From JAFDXJ01 sp039811225 (GTDB lineage Bacteria > Bacteroidota > Bacteroidia > Chitinophagales > Chitinophagaceae): 64,000 nucleotides of DNA. Numbering within the stretch: the stretch's first letter is position 1; the number at the start of each line of letters is the position of its first letter. The notes beneath the pieces were generated by a model that was not told the DNA's origin, searched no databases, and was given only the letters and a program-made list of their open reading frames with translations. This document shows, one piece after another, positions 1 to 7,906 of the stretch. The stretch is from assembly GCA_039811225.1 (NCBI GenBank), contig JBDHYG010000002.1, positions 124,001 through 188,000 on the forward strand. The letters are read 5' to 3'. The translations under genes were made by a program, and so were the position numbers.

Positions 1-268
1 GCTTATAATTATCAATCATATAGCTATAATTTGAACTATATGAATTCAGTCGGGCAGCCATATTAGTAGAATTGCCAACAGGCCATCCATTGATGTTTGA
101 TGAAAAGTTCTCATTTATCACCGTTTTCATTGTATCATTGGGAATAGCCCAGGAATCATATCTACGTTGTGCATTTCCCTGGATACACACCAGAAAAAAA
201 ATAATTAAAACAAAAAGATGAAGCCGTTTGTATTTTTTTTCTTTGTTACAGTGATTTTTTTGATTCAT
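1..268 (-). CDS. Secreted protein of unknown function, N-terminal part only (runs off the left edge)
   Basis: An uninterrupted 89-codon reading frame starts at the ATG at 266-268 and continues past position 1. Residues 1-13 are strongly basic (three Lys/Arg clusters). A hydrophobic stretch near residues 17-31 follows, and then a GNAQ|R-like signal-peptidase I site around residue 34, so this is a typical Bacteroidota secretory signal. The mature start contains a FSSNxNGWPVG-like segment. Similar segments open jelly-roll or LamG-like domains in Bacteroidota secreted proteins, but too little is present to assign a family. The gene is divergent from the transporter to its right. Function is not recognised. 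Confidence 0.75.
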   Translation of the reverse strand, partial: MNQKNHCNKEKKYKRLHLFVLIIFFLVCIQGNAQRRYDSWAIPNDTMKTVINENFSSNINGWPVGNSTNMAARLNSYSSNYSYMIDNYK

Positions 269-584
269 ACCTATTATTTTAAAGCACATAATAAAATGAA
301 TATAAAAGAAGTAAGTAAATGGTATCATAAACCCCATCCTGTTCCTGCATAGTTATTTTTCCATGCCATGTAAACTAAGTTAATTATTTCTCACATAAGA
401 TGCATACCGTGAAAATGGTATTTTTTGAATCCAGAAATTTACTTTCAATGACAGCAACTTTCATTGATACAAAACATAGTGCAGAAAAAATCGTTTGCAT
501 ATACGAATGATTTTGTATGAACGACTTAACTTGTGCCTGAAAAGCTTTACCATGCCGGCATCCAACTGCTTAAAAAAATTTTTA
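269..584. other. Divergent intergenic region with one inverted repeat
   Basis: About 316 A+T-rich bases lie between the left-edge secreted protein and the likely start of the exporter. The clearest structure is a perfect 7-base inverted repeat, TCAATGA (445-451) and TCATTGA (461-467), with 9 bases between. A shorter ATACC/GGTAT repeat near 407-422 is followed by a run of T. I see no convincing TAnnTTTG promoter, RNA gene or coding frame other than upstream extensions of the exporter frame. Confidence 0.5.
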
Positions 585-1793
585 ATGAGTGCCCGGCCTT
601 TGCAGGTAAAAAATAAAAAAGCCGCAACGCGTATCACTTTCCTATTGGTTCCCCTTTCCGGTTTAATCACCGATATGTATATTCCTTCTCTCCCACATAT
701 GGCTACCGACTTGCACCAGCCGGCGCCTGCTATTCAACTGACACTCACATTATTCCTGGTGACCTATGGCCTGGCACAATTTATAACCGGCAGCCTACTC
801 GATAGTTTTGGCCGATACCGGTTGTCTATGCTTTCCATGGCTTTATTTATTCTGAGTAATTTCTTCATTGTTTCTACGAAAAATATAAACCTGATTTATG
901 CCATGCGGGCCGTGCAGGGTATCACGACAGGTTTTATTGTTGTAGCTGCCCGTGCCTATTTTGTAGATGTATTTGAAGGTAATCAACGGAAGTATTATTT
1001 AAGCCTGATATCCATAATATGGTCTATTGCACCTATAGTTGCTCCTTTTATCGGTGGTTACCTGCAGGAATATTTTAACTGGCAAGCTAATTTTTATGCC
1101 CTGGCAATATATGGTACCATAATGTTGATCCTGCAATGGCTATTTATGGGTGATACGGTTCCGGCATATCGGCCTTTTCAGCTGAAAGCCATACGACATA
1201 ATTATTCCATCATGTTTAATGATCGGTTGTTTGTGTATGGCCTCCTTATTTGTGGTATGTGTTATGGTACCACCATGATCTTTGGTTTGTCCGGATCTTT
1301 TATCATTGAACATGAAATGAATTACTCACCGGTAGTTGCCGGTTATGCCACTTTAGCCATGGGAGTTGCCTGGCTGTGCGGGGGCCTGCTGGGTAAAGTT
1401 TTGATCCACCATACATTTTTTCCAAAGTTGTATAAAGGTAATTTTGTGCAATTACTCGTAACAGCTTTCATGATAGGAACTGCTTGGGAAATCTCCAACT
1501 TATATTCCCTCTTGATTTTCGCTTTCCTAGTTCATGTTTGTGTCGGATTTATTTTTAATAATTACTTTGCTTTCTGCCTGGGTCGTTTCCCGCAAATCGC
1601 CGGAATGGTAAGTGGTTTGAGTGGCGGCGCTACATTTGTGCTTACTGCCATAACCAGTTATACCGTAGTTGGGATCATACATCCAACATCGCAAGTGCTA
1701 TTGGGCATGGCTTACCTTTGCATGGCTATACCGGTTTTCCTCCTGCTGCAAATTTTAATACGGCCACTGGCCATCAAAACATCTAATAAGTAA
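585..1793 (+). CDS. MFS multidrug exporter, Bcr/CflA-like
   Basis: Predicted inner-membrane drug:proton antiporter of the major facilitator superfamily. From the chosen start it is about 402 residues with roughly twelve hydrophobic segments. TM1 carries a D-M-Y-(I/L)-P-(A/S)-(L/F)-P-like motif (near residues 30-37) that is characteristic of the Bcr/CflA (DHA1) branch. The loop after TM2 has DSFGRYR, a variant of the MFS motif A. The frame is open upstream to a TTG at 495 with ATGs at 507, 552 and 585. I chose 585 because it leaves a short basic N-terminus directly before TM1; 552 is an alternative. No partner periplasmic or outer-membrane gene is adjacent. Substrate cannot be told from sequence; chloramphenicol, bicyclomycin or sulfonamide export is known for the family. 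Confidence 0.85.
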   Translation: MSARPLQVKNKKAATRITFLLVPLSGLITDMYIPSLPHMATDLHQPAPAIQLTLTLFLVTYGLAQFITGSLLDSFGRYRLSMLSMALFILSNFFIVSTKNINLIYAMRAVQGITTGFIVVAARAYFVDVFEGNQRKYYLSLISIIWSIAPIVAPFIGGYLQEYFNWQANFYALAIYGTIMLILQWLFMGDTVPAYRPFQLKAIRHNYSIMFNDRLFVYGLLICGMCYGTTMIFGLSGSFIIEHEMNYSPVVAGYATLAMGVAWLCGGLLGKVLIHHTFFPKLYKGNFVQLLVTAFMIGTAWEISNLYSLLIFAFLVHVCVGFIFNNYFAFCLGRFPQIAGMVSGLSGGATFVLTAITSYTVVGIIHPTSQVLLGMAYLCMAIPVFLLLQILIRPLAIKTSNK

Positions 1794-1894
1794 TTCAATG
1801 TGGTAATGATATACATGATTCAACATAGAAATAAACAAAAGCAAGCTTATGATTTTTCATTTCATATTTTTTCGAATAATAATTAAAATGAATA

Positions 1895-2563
1895 ATGGAA
1901 TTGATCGTTCAATTGGTTTTAGTATTTGAGGAAAAGAAAAACAGCCTGGTAGCAGCCCAACAAAAAAGCTATATGAAAAACCATTTTGAATTTCTCGGAA
2001 TTAAAGCAGCAGAAAGAAGGAGTCTTCAAAAACCTTTCCTGGATAAAAAATATTTACCACCCAAAAACCAATTGCCCCAACTGGTCAAAAGCCTATGGAC
2101 ATTGCCACAGCGGGAATACCAGTATTTCGCACAGGAACTGGTTTTTGCATATCAGAAAAGGCAGGAAGAAAAAGACATCCGGCTATTTGAATATATGATT
2201 ACACATAAGTCCTGGTGGGATACGGTTGATTTTATCGCAACGAATCTGGTAGGAAATTATTTTAGAAAATTTCCCCGTCAAAAAGAACAATTTATCCATC
2301 GTTGGCTGGCATCCGGCAATACCTGGTTGCAGCGAACCGCTATTCTTTTCCAGTTGAAATACAAAACCGAATTGGATACCAGGTTATTGGCAAACTGTAT
2401 TCATGCTTTGCATGGTTCCAAAGAATTTTTTATCAATAAAGCCATTGGTTGGATATTGCGGGAATACAGTAAAACCAATCCAGCCTGGGTCCGGAATTTC
2501 ATTGCGGGAACAACACTTCCCGGGTTAAGTAAACGGGAAGCAGAAAAATATTTGACTAAATAA
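1895..2563 (+). CDS. AlkD-like DNA alkylation repair protein (DNA-7-methylguanine glycosylase family)
   Basis: A 222-residue, mostly alpha-helical protein that matches the HEAT-like AlkC/AlkD glycosylase family in length and pattern. The family excises N3- and N7-alkylated purines from DNA without flipping the base. The diagnostic segment SWWDTVD is present near residues 105-111. In AlkD the corresponding Trp and Asp contact the lesion and are needed for excision, so the active site looks intact. The N-terminus (LVAAQQKSYMKNHFEFLGI) matches the family's substrate-binding entry helix. It stands alone, about 100 bases after the exporter on the same strand and convergent with the lipoprotein gene. 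The ATG at 1895 gives the full family length. Confidence 0.85.
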   Translation: MELIVQLVLVFEEKKNSLVAAQQKSYMKNHFEFLGIKAAERRSLQKPFLDKKYLPPKNQLPQLVKSLWTLPQREYQYFAQELVFAYQKRQEEKDIRLFEYMITHKSWWDTVDFIATNLVGNYFRKFPRQKEQFIHRWLASGNTWLQRTAILFQLKYKTELDTRLLANCIHALHGSKEFFINKAIGWILREYSKTNPAWVRNFIAGTTLPGLSKREAEKYLTK

Positions 2564-2575
2564 AAAATGTCGTCT

Positions 2576-3064
2576 TTAATTTAAACGGAAAAATTGGTAA
2601 TTTGCTGCACAATCAATCCGTCTAAAAACCATTCCATTTGAAAAATCAATTTTCGTTTTATCCTTAAATACCATTTTACCCCCGGTTTCCATCTGCTCTC
2701 CTATGCCTTCAATAGCTGTACTATCTGTCAGGCGGAATGCCACTTCCCGGATGGACTGAACGCCTTCAGACATAAAGGTATATTCGCCATAAAAGGTGTT
2801 GCCTTCCATTTTTCCATCCAATGTTCCTGCATTACTATCCTTTCCCCATATTTGTTGCTTTAAAATTCCTGTTGCCACATTCGGAAAGATCTCTATTTTC
2901 AGCCAACTACTGTCTTTATCTGATATAGCCGCGAAACAATTAGCTTTTGGAATCATTACATGGGGCATCGTATCTGCAGCCTGGGTAGCAGGTTTGGTTG
3001 TACCGGAATTACAGGCACAGAAGAAAATATACAGGCTGGCTAAAAAAAATAATTTTTTCATCAT
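2576..3064 (-). CDS. Predicted lipoprotein, unknown function
   Basis: The start is placed at the paired ATG ATG (3059-3064) rather than the longer frame start at 3169. It is followed immediately by KK, a hydrophobic core and a lipobox ending FFCAC-NSG, so lipidation would fall at about residue 18. The mature part, about 145 residues, has alternating polar/hydrophobic strands and a pattern (GTLDGKMEGNTFYGEYTF) of the kind seen in small beta-rich lipoproteins that repeat a 'modification yields a change in signal' fold. No catalytic motif is visible. It is convergent with the AlkD-like gene, with 12 bases between stops. Probably exported and membrane-anchored; function unknown. Confidence 0.7.
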   Translation of the reverse strand: MMKKLFFLASLYIFFCACNSGTTKPATQAADTMPHVMIPKANCFAAISDKDSSWLKIEIFPNVATGILKQQIWGKDSNAGTLDGKMEGNTFYGEYTFMSEGVQSIREVAFRLTDSTAIEGIGEQMETGGKMVFKDKTKIDFSNGMVFRRIDCAANYQFFRLN

Positions 3065-3297
3065 ATCAAATTTTAAAAGGAGATAAACACTATCGATTGC
3101 AATTTCATTGCTTTTTTCAAGATCATTCAATATTGTAAAAATAGTTCTTAACTTCTTTTTGTTGAACATTTGTTCCTATCGCAACAAAGTAATGTGTATA
3201 GCATTCCTTCCTGAGGACATCTTTATCCTTACCGCTCTTCTTTAAAATTTCTTTTCTAAAAAAATAATCCAGTAAATTTAGCCCTAAAAATTATTTT

Positions 3298-5217
3298 ATG
3301 GAATATAAGCACCAGATCAAATCACTGGAAGAATATCATCAGGCTTATAAAGAAAGTATCGAAAACCCGGAAGCTTTTTGGGGCAGTATTGCTGAAACAT
3401 TTACCTGGCGAAAGAAATGGGACAACGTGCTTCAATGGAATTTTAATGAGCCTAAAATCGAGTGGTTTACCGGTGGGAAATTAAATATTTCGGAAAACTG
3501 TTTAGACCGGCATCTTGCGGATAAAGGTGACCAGGCTGCGCTTATCTGGGAACCTAATGACCCGGCATTGGAAAACAGGGTATTAACGTATAAAGAGCTC
3601 CATCGCCAGGTATGTCGTTTTGCGCATGTATTGAAAAATAATGGGGTACAAAAAGGTGACAGGATTTGTATATACATGGGCATGGTTCCTGAACTGGCCA
3701 TCGCGTTATTGGCTTGTGCCCGTATTGGCGCTATTCATTCTGTGATCTTTGGCGGTTTCAGTGCACAAAGTATTGCCGATCGCTTAGTCGATGCCGGCGC
3801 CAGTTTTATGATCACTTGCGACGGGGCACAACGTGGTGCAAAATCTATTTCGTTAAAACCGGTAGTGGATGAAGCCTTACAATCTTATAGCCAGATCAAA
3901 AAAGTTTTTGTGTATAAGCACACCCATGAACCTGTTACCATGGTGGAAGACCGGGATACCTGGTGGCAGGATGAAATGGATAAATTACCTGCCAGCGCCG
4001 ATTTCATAGAAGCAGAAATACTAGATGCAGAAGATCCTTTGTATATTTTATATACCTCCGGCTCTACCGGTAAACCAAAAGGTGTTGTGCATACCATTGC
4101 TGGTTATATGATTTATACTTACTACACCTTTATCAACGTATTTCAATATAAACCTGGTGATATTTATTTCTGTACGGCTGATATCGGCTGGGTAACCGGC
4201 CACAGTTATATTGTTTATGGACCGTTGGCCGCAGGCGCTGTATCGCTGATGTTTGAAGGAATTCCCACCTGGCCGGATGCTGGCCGTTACTGGGATATCG
4301 TGGATAAATATAAAGTCAATATTTTTTATACCGCACCTACGGCTTTACGTAGCTTAATGGGTTTTGGCCTGGATCCGATAAAAGGAAAATCACTGGCTTC
4401 TCTTAAAGTTTTAGGAACAGTTGGTGAGCCAATCAATATCGAAGCCTGGGAATGGTATAACCAATATATCGGTAAAAATAAATGTCCGATTGTAGATACC
4501 TGGTGGCAAACAGAAACAGGTGGCATCCTTATTTCTAATCTTGCCGGTATTACGCCAGCAAAAGCCTGCTGGGCTACTTTGCCCATGCCGGGTGTACAAC
4601 CGGTATTAATAGATGAAAACGGGAAAGAGGCAACCATTCCTGAAGAAGGAATCATTAAAGGCAACCTTTGTTTTAAAGCGCCCTGGCCTTCTATATTGCG
4701 CACAACATATGGCGATCATGAACGATTTAAGATGACCTATTTCAGCGCGTATCCGGGACTTTATTTTTCCGGTGACGGGGCGCAAAAAGATGCATCCGGA
4801 AATTACCGGATTACCGGGCGGGTAGATGACGTGATCAATGTAAGTGGGCATCGCATCGGTACTGCCGAAGTAGAGAATGCCATAAACATGACGAAAGGTG
4901 TAGTAGAAAGCGCTGTAGTAGCTTATCCGCATGATATAAAAGGCTCCGGTATATATGCTTTTGTCATCATGGATGAAGCGATACCACCGGGTGAAAATGC
5001 AGTGGAAGAAATCCGCCATAAAGTGGCATATGAAATTGGTCCTTTTGCCAAACCCGATAAAGTCCAATTGGTGCATGGCTTGCCAAAAACAAGAAGCGGA
5101 AAAATTATGCGCCGGATTCTTCGGAAAATTGCGGAAGGGGAAACTGAAAAATTAGGCGATGTGACTTCCCTGCTCAATCCTGAAATTGTAGAAGAAATCT
5201 TAAAAGATAAGATCTAA
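3298..5217 (+). CDS. acs: Acetyl-CoA synthetase (AMP-forming)
   Basis: Activates acetate to acetyl-CoA through an acetyl-adenylate, feeding the TCA cycle and lipid synthesis; cytosolic. At 639 residues it has the usual family length. The N-terminal ACAS_N segment (EEYHQAYKESIENPEAFW) opens the protein. The P-loop-like YTSGSTGKPKG motif of adenylate-forming enzymes lies near residue 251, and the WWQTETGG motif is in the middle. The C-terminal PKTRSGKIMRR motif near residue 600 contains the catalytic Lys that is the known target of reversible acetylation. The ATG at 3298 directly precedes the conserved N-terminus. It is monocistronic here, ending about 90 bases before the sigma factor. Confidence 0.96.
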   Translation: MEYKHQIKSLEEYHQAYKESIENPEAFWGSIAETFTWRKKWDNVLQWNFNEPKIEWFTGGKLNISENCLDRHLADKGDQAALIWEPNDPALENRVLTYKELHRQVCRFAHVLKNNGVQKGDRICIYMGMVPELAIALLACARIGAIHSVIFGGFSAQSIADRLVDAGASFMITCDGAQRGAKSISLKPVVDEALQSYSQIKKVFVYKHTHEPVTMVEDRDTWWQDEMDKLPASADFIEAEILDAEDPLYILYTSGSTGKPKGVVHTIAGYMIYTYYTFINVFQYKPGDIYFCTADIGWVTGHSYIVYGPLAAGAVSLMFEGIPTWPDAGRYWDIVDKYKVNIFYTAPTALRSLMGFGLDPIKGKSLASLKVLGTVGEPINIEAWEWYNQYIGKNKCPIVDTWWQTETGGILISNLAGITPAKACWATLPMPGVQPVLIDENGKEATIPEEGIIKGNLCFKAPWPSILRTTYGDHERFKMTYFSAYPGLYFSGDGAQKDASGNYRITGRVDDVINVSGHRIGTAEVENAINMTKGVVESAVVAYPHDIKGSGIYAFVIMDEAIPPGENAVEEIRHKVAYEIGPFAKPDKVQLVHGLPKTRSGKIMRRILRKIAEGETEKLGDVTSLLNPEIVEEILKDKI

Positions 5218-5306
5218 TTTTTTGGCCTGTCGATACTACTTAAACTTTGGCAGGTATTTGGCATCTTATTCAACGTAACACACACATCAACTAAATTTTA
5301 CCCTGC

Positions 5307-5852
5307 ATGGCTCCTGATGATAAGGAACTTTTAGAATTGTTCAAAAAACCTGAAAGCAGGGAAAAAGCCTTTACGCAAATCGTAAAAAAATACCAGGAAA
5401 AAATATACTGGCATATACGACGCATGGTTATCAGCCATGATGATGCGGATGATGTGTTACAAAATGTGTTTATTAAAGTCTGGAATGCGCTGGAAAATTT
5501 TAGGGGCGATAGCCAACTTTTCACCTGGCTCTACCGGATAGCCACCAATGAATGCCTGACTTTCCTGGAACAACAACGAAAAAGATCTTCTGTTTCACTC
5601 AACGATGAAGAGAGTGGCCTGGCCAATAAAATCACGGCAGAGAAAAATTTCGATGCCTCCCGGCTGGAATGGAAGTTGCAATTAGCTATTCAGCAACTAC
5701 CTGAAAAGCAGCGGCTTGTATTTAATTTGCGGTATTATGATGAAATGCCTTATGAAAAAATGAGCAAAATCTTAGAAACCAGTGAAGGGGCTTTAAAAGC
5801 CAGCTATCACCATGCAGCGAAAAAGATTGAAGCCTATTTGAAAGAAAATTAA
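5307..5852 (+). CDS. ECF-type RNA polymerase sigma factor
   Basis: A 181-residue sigma-70 family protein with only regions 2 and 4, the hallmark of extracytoplasmic-function sigma factors. Region 2 includes ADDVLQNVFIKVWNALENF, matching the core-binding and -10 recognition helices. Region 4 includes the LPEKQRLVFNLRYYDEMPYEKMSKILETSEGALKAS pattern of a helix-turn-helix. It is followed within 40 bases by a one-TM protein and then a secreted protein, the usual arrangement for a sigma factor held by a membrane anti-sigma factor. The three genes end in a clear terminator at 7110-7143. The target regulon cannot be seen. Confidence 0.92.
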   Translation: MAPDDKELLELFKKPESREKAFTQIVKKYQEKIYWHIRRMVISHDDADDVLQNVFIKVWNALENFRGDSQLFTWLYRIATNECLTFLEQQRKRSSVSLNDEESGLANKITAEKNFDASRLEWKLQLAIQQLPEKQRLVFNLRYYDEMPYEKMSKILETSEGALKASYHHAAKKIEAYLKEN

Positions 5853-5887
5853 ACTTATGATAAAACGTATTGTCTAAACAAAGCACT

Positions 5888-6628
5888 ATGAAAGAGGATG
5901 AAAATATACGAAATGAATTAAATGCTATCAGCCCGGTTTGGAAGGGGATACCCCTGCATACTCCTTTTCAAATTCCGGATGGTTATTTTCATGCTCTTTC
6001 ATCCCGGATCATGCAGTCAATAGAAAAGCATGACTTTATCATTCAGCCAGGCCTCCATGCGGCAAGGGAACTGCCTTCCGGTTATTTTGATGCTTTCCCG
6101 GAACGAATTTTACAAAAAATAAAACAAAACAAAGAGCAGGATGTATTTAGCCCGCTAGCGGAAGATATTATAGATAATGAATTAGCGAATATAGCGCCTT
6201 CATTACATGCGCTTCCTAAGAAAAATGTGTTTGACGTACCGGAAGGCTATTTTGCAACAAAAGAATGGAACCTACCTGTACAAAAACAAAAACCTGCAGC
6301 AAAGATTATCGCATTGCCAGCCTGGGCACAGTACCTGGTTGCAGCATCAGTATTTGCCATCATTTCTATCGGGGCTGTTTTGTATGTCAGCAGCAGGCAG
6401 GCTGCCCCTACCGCGGAAACCTTATTTTCCAAGAGTATGGATAACTTAAGTGATTCAGCTATATCAAATTATTTAAATACAGAACCGGTTTATACGATAG
6501 GAGTTAGTGCGCCCATAAACCAATCACTGGATATTCAATCCATGATTTATAATATGAGCAATCAACAGATAGAACAATACTTAGATGAAACAAAAGACCT
6601 TATTTTACCCAGCGGTCAAAACATTTAA
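5888..6628 (+). CDS. Probable membrane anti-sigma-like protein with internal repeats
   Basis: A one-TM protein of about 246 residues encoded just after the ECF sigma factor. Residues 1-145 are predicted cytosolic and TM is near 148-167. The distal part is short and rich in Ser/Asn/Gln. The cytosolic part holds a duplicated 26-residue unit (about 9-34 and 97-122) that begins NEL and ends P-(D/E)-G-Y-F, with identical spacing. A third P-S-G-Y-F copy lies at 62-67. The frame opens at a TTG at 5870; ATG 5888 is preferred. No ZAS-type Cys/His motif is visible, so the anti-sigma role is inferred from position, topology and size. Operon with its neighbours is likely (35 bases upstream, 12 downstream). 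Confidence 0.65.
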   Translation: MKEDENIRNELNAISPVWKGIPLHTPFQIPDGYFHALSSRIMQSIEKHDFIIQPGLHAARELPSGYFDAFPERILQKIKQNKEQDVFSPLAEDIIDNELANIAPSLHALPKKNVFDVPEGYFATKEWNLPVQKQKPAAKIIALPAWAQYLVAASVFAIISIGAVLYVSSRQAAPTAETLFSKSMDNLSDSAISNYLNTEPVYTIGVSAPINQSLDIQSMIYNMSNQQIEQYLDETKDLILPSGQNI

Positions 6629-6640
6629 TTTTTATTAAAA

Positions 6641-7087
6641 ATGAAAAAAGCATTCTTTATATTTTTTGCATTGCTTATTCAGCATTACTTTTGTTATGCA
6701 CAACCGGGCGGTGAAGATGAGCAGGTACAGCTTGTGAAAATGGCCTATATCACCAATCAATTGAAATTAACTCCCGGTGAAGCATCCCGTTTTTGGCCGG
6801 TATATAACCAATATTACAATGAATTAAAGCAGGCCAGGGCAAAAAATAAAAATGACGAGATTGGTTATAGCCAGCAGGTTTTAGAAATTCAGAAAAGGTA
6901 TAAAAATAATTTTGCAAAAATATTGGGAAATAATCCCGGCAGGATTAATAAAGCCTTTGTGGCAGAAAGAGGATTTCGGGACTTGTTGAAAAATGAACAA
7001 CAGAAACGATTGAATAATTATAAAAACCAGGGAACCAAAAAGCCACCGAAAAGAAATGGTGGCAAAAATCAAAAAATATTGAATTAG
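6641..7087 (+). CDS. Secreted Spy/CpxP-like helical protein
   Basis: 148 residues with a clear signal peptide (KK, hydrophobic core, then CYAQ, cleavage near residue 20). The mature protein is alpha-helical and charged. It contains a LKLTPGEASRFWPVYNQYYNEL segment, reminiscent of the LT-x-x-(Q/E) region of Spy/CpxP periplasmic stress proteins, and a basic tail rich in Lys, Pro and Gly. It starts 12 bases after the anti-sigma-like gene and precedes the operon terminator. A role as a periplasmic sensor or effector of the sigma pathway is inference from position; the family match is by pattern only. Confidence 0.6.
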   Translation: MKKAFFIFFALLIQHYFCYAQPGGEDEQVQLVKMAYITNQLKLTPGEASRFWPVYNQYYNELKQARAKNKNDEIGYSQQVLEIQKRYKNNFAKILGNNPGRINKAFVAERGFRDLLKNEQQKRLNNYKNQGTKKPPKRNGGKNQKILN

Positions 7088-7109
7088 GTGTTTTTCATAG
7101 GTTAGCAAC

Positions 7110-7143
7110 GGCCAGCTCTTTTTAGGGCGGGCCTATTTTTTTT
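7110..7143 (+). terminator. Rho-independent terminator of the ECF sigma operon
   Basis: GGCCAGCTC (7110-7118) pairs with GGGCGGGCC (7125-7133) across a six-base loop, with one mismatch and one G-U pair. It is followed by TA and an eight-base T run (7136-7143). The T run overlaps the stop codon of the convergent MBL gene, and the reverse strand lacks a T tract after the stem, so it works for the plus strand only. Confidence 0.75.
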
Positions 7144-7885
7144 AGCTACCTTTTTGATACAATGGTGTCTTTACATCATGATAAAAAAGAAAAGTCCAGT
7201 TTTCAGAATTTCCCTGCTCCCACCATGCTTGCCGCATTTGCATGCTCAACCTGCCATTAAAATCATACTTGGCAATTATTTTATTTTTCATTTGTTGCAA
7301 TTGGGGTGCTTCATCTCCGCCATAAAAGATTATAGCACCATTTTCACGTATCCAAAATACCTGGTGAAAAGGGGCATGCCCACCGGATAAACGGTATTCG
7401 ATATAACCATCTATAAAACCATCCCCATTCAATAATTGCACATTTTCATAACTCCCCAGAAAGATACCGGATGTCGCCACATAAGATGAAGATGGTTTTT
7501 CCAGGGAAAAGCTCAACTCCTTTTCATTCACATAATAAGTGGCGTTTGGAAAAACAGGTTTTATTTCACCAAATTCATTAATAAAACATATCCCACCGGC
7601 ATGGTCTTTATGCAGGTGGGAGAGTAAGACTTTTGTAACATCGGTCGCCAAAAAACCGGCATTTTCAATATTGGCACAGATTTGTAATTGGCTATTTTCC
7701 CGAAAGCCCAAACCGGTATCCAATAAAATAAGGTCCCGGGATGTCTGCACCAGAAAAGGTTGTACTTCAACCAGCAAGCTGCCAACCGGCCGCTCTTGTA
7801 GTTGATCTTTTCCCAATATAAATGGCATGAAAACTTTTGTGCGGTCTACCGTGAAAACCCCTTCTGCCAACGGAAAGATTTGCAT
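7142..7885 (-). CDS. Metallo-beta-lactamase-fold hydrolase
   Basis: A 247-residue cytosolic MBL-fold protein. The metal-binding signature HLHKDHAGG is present about a third of the way in, with an upstream LLDTGLG strand and downstream GGHAPFHQVF and FYGGDEAP segments that would supply the remaining His and Asp ligands. The family includes glyoxalase II, lactonases and many hydrolases of unknown substrate. This one looks closest to the AHL-lactonase/MBL-hydrolase type by layout, but substrate cannot be set from sequence. It is the last gene of a minus-strand run, 21 bases after the rodA stop, so it may be co-transcribed with the shape operon. Confidence 0.85.
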   Translation of the reverse strand: MQIFPLAEGVFTVDRTKVFMPFILGKDQLQERPVGSLLVEVQPFLVQTSRDLILLDTGLGFRENSQLQICANIENAGFLATDVTKVLLSHLHKDHAGGICFINEFGEIKPVFPNATYYVNEKELSFSLEKPSSSYVATSGIFLGSYENVQLLNGDGFIDGYIEYRLSGGHAPFHQVFWIRENGAIIFYGGDEAPQLQQMKNKIIAKYDFNGRLSMQMRQAWWEQGNSENWTFLFYHDVKTPLYQKGS

Positions 7886-7906
7886 ATAAATTATTTTAAG
7901 CTACAA

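Noticed and set aside
4326..5177. Minus-strand frames opposite acs (125, 156 and 84 codons)
   Set aside because: Acs is complete and conserved through the whole stretch; the opposite frames show no family pattern and no start context.
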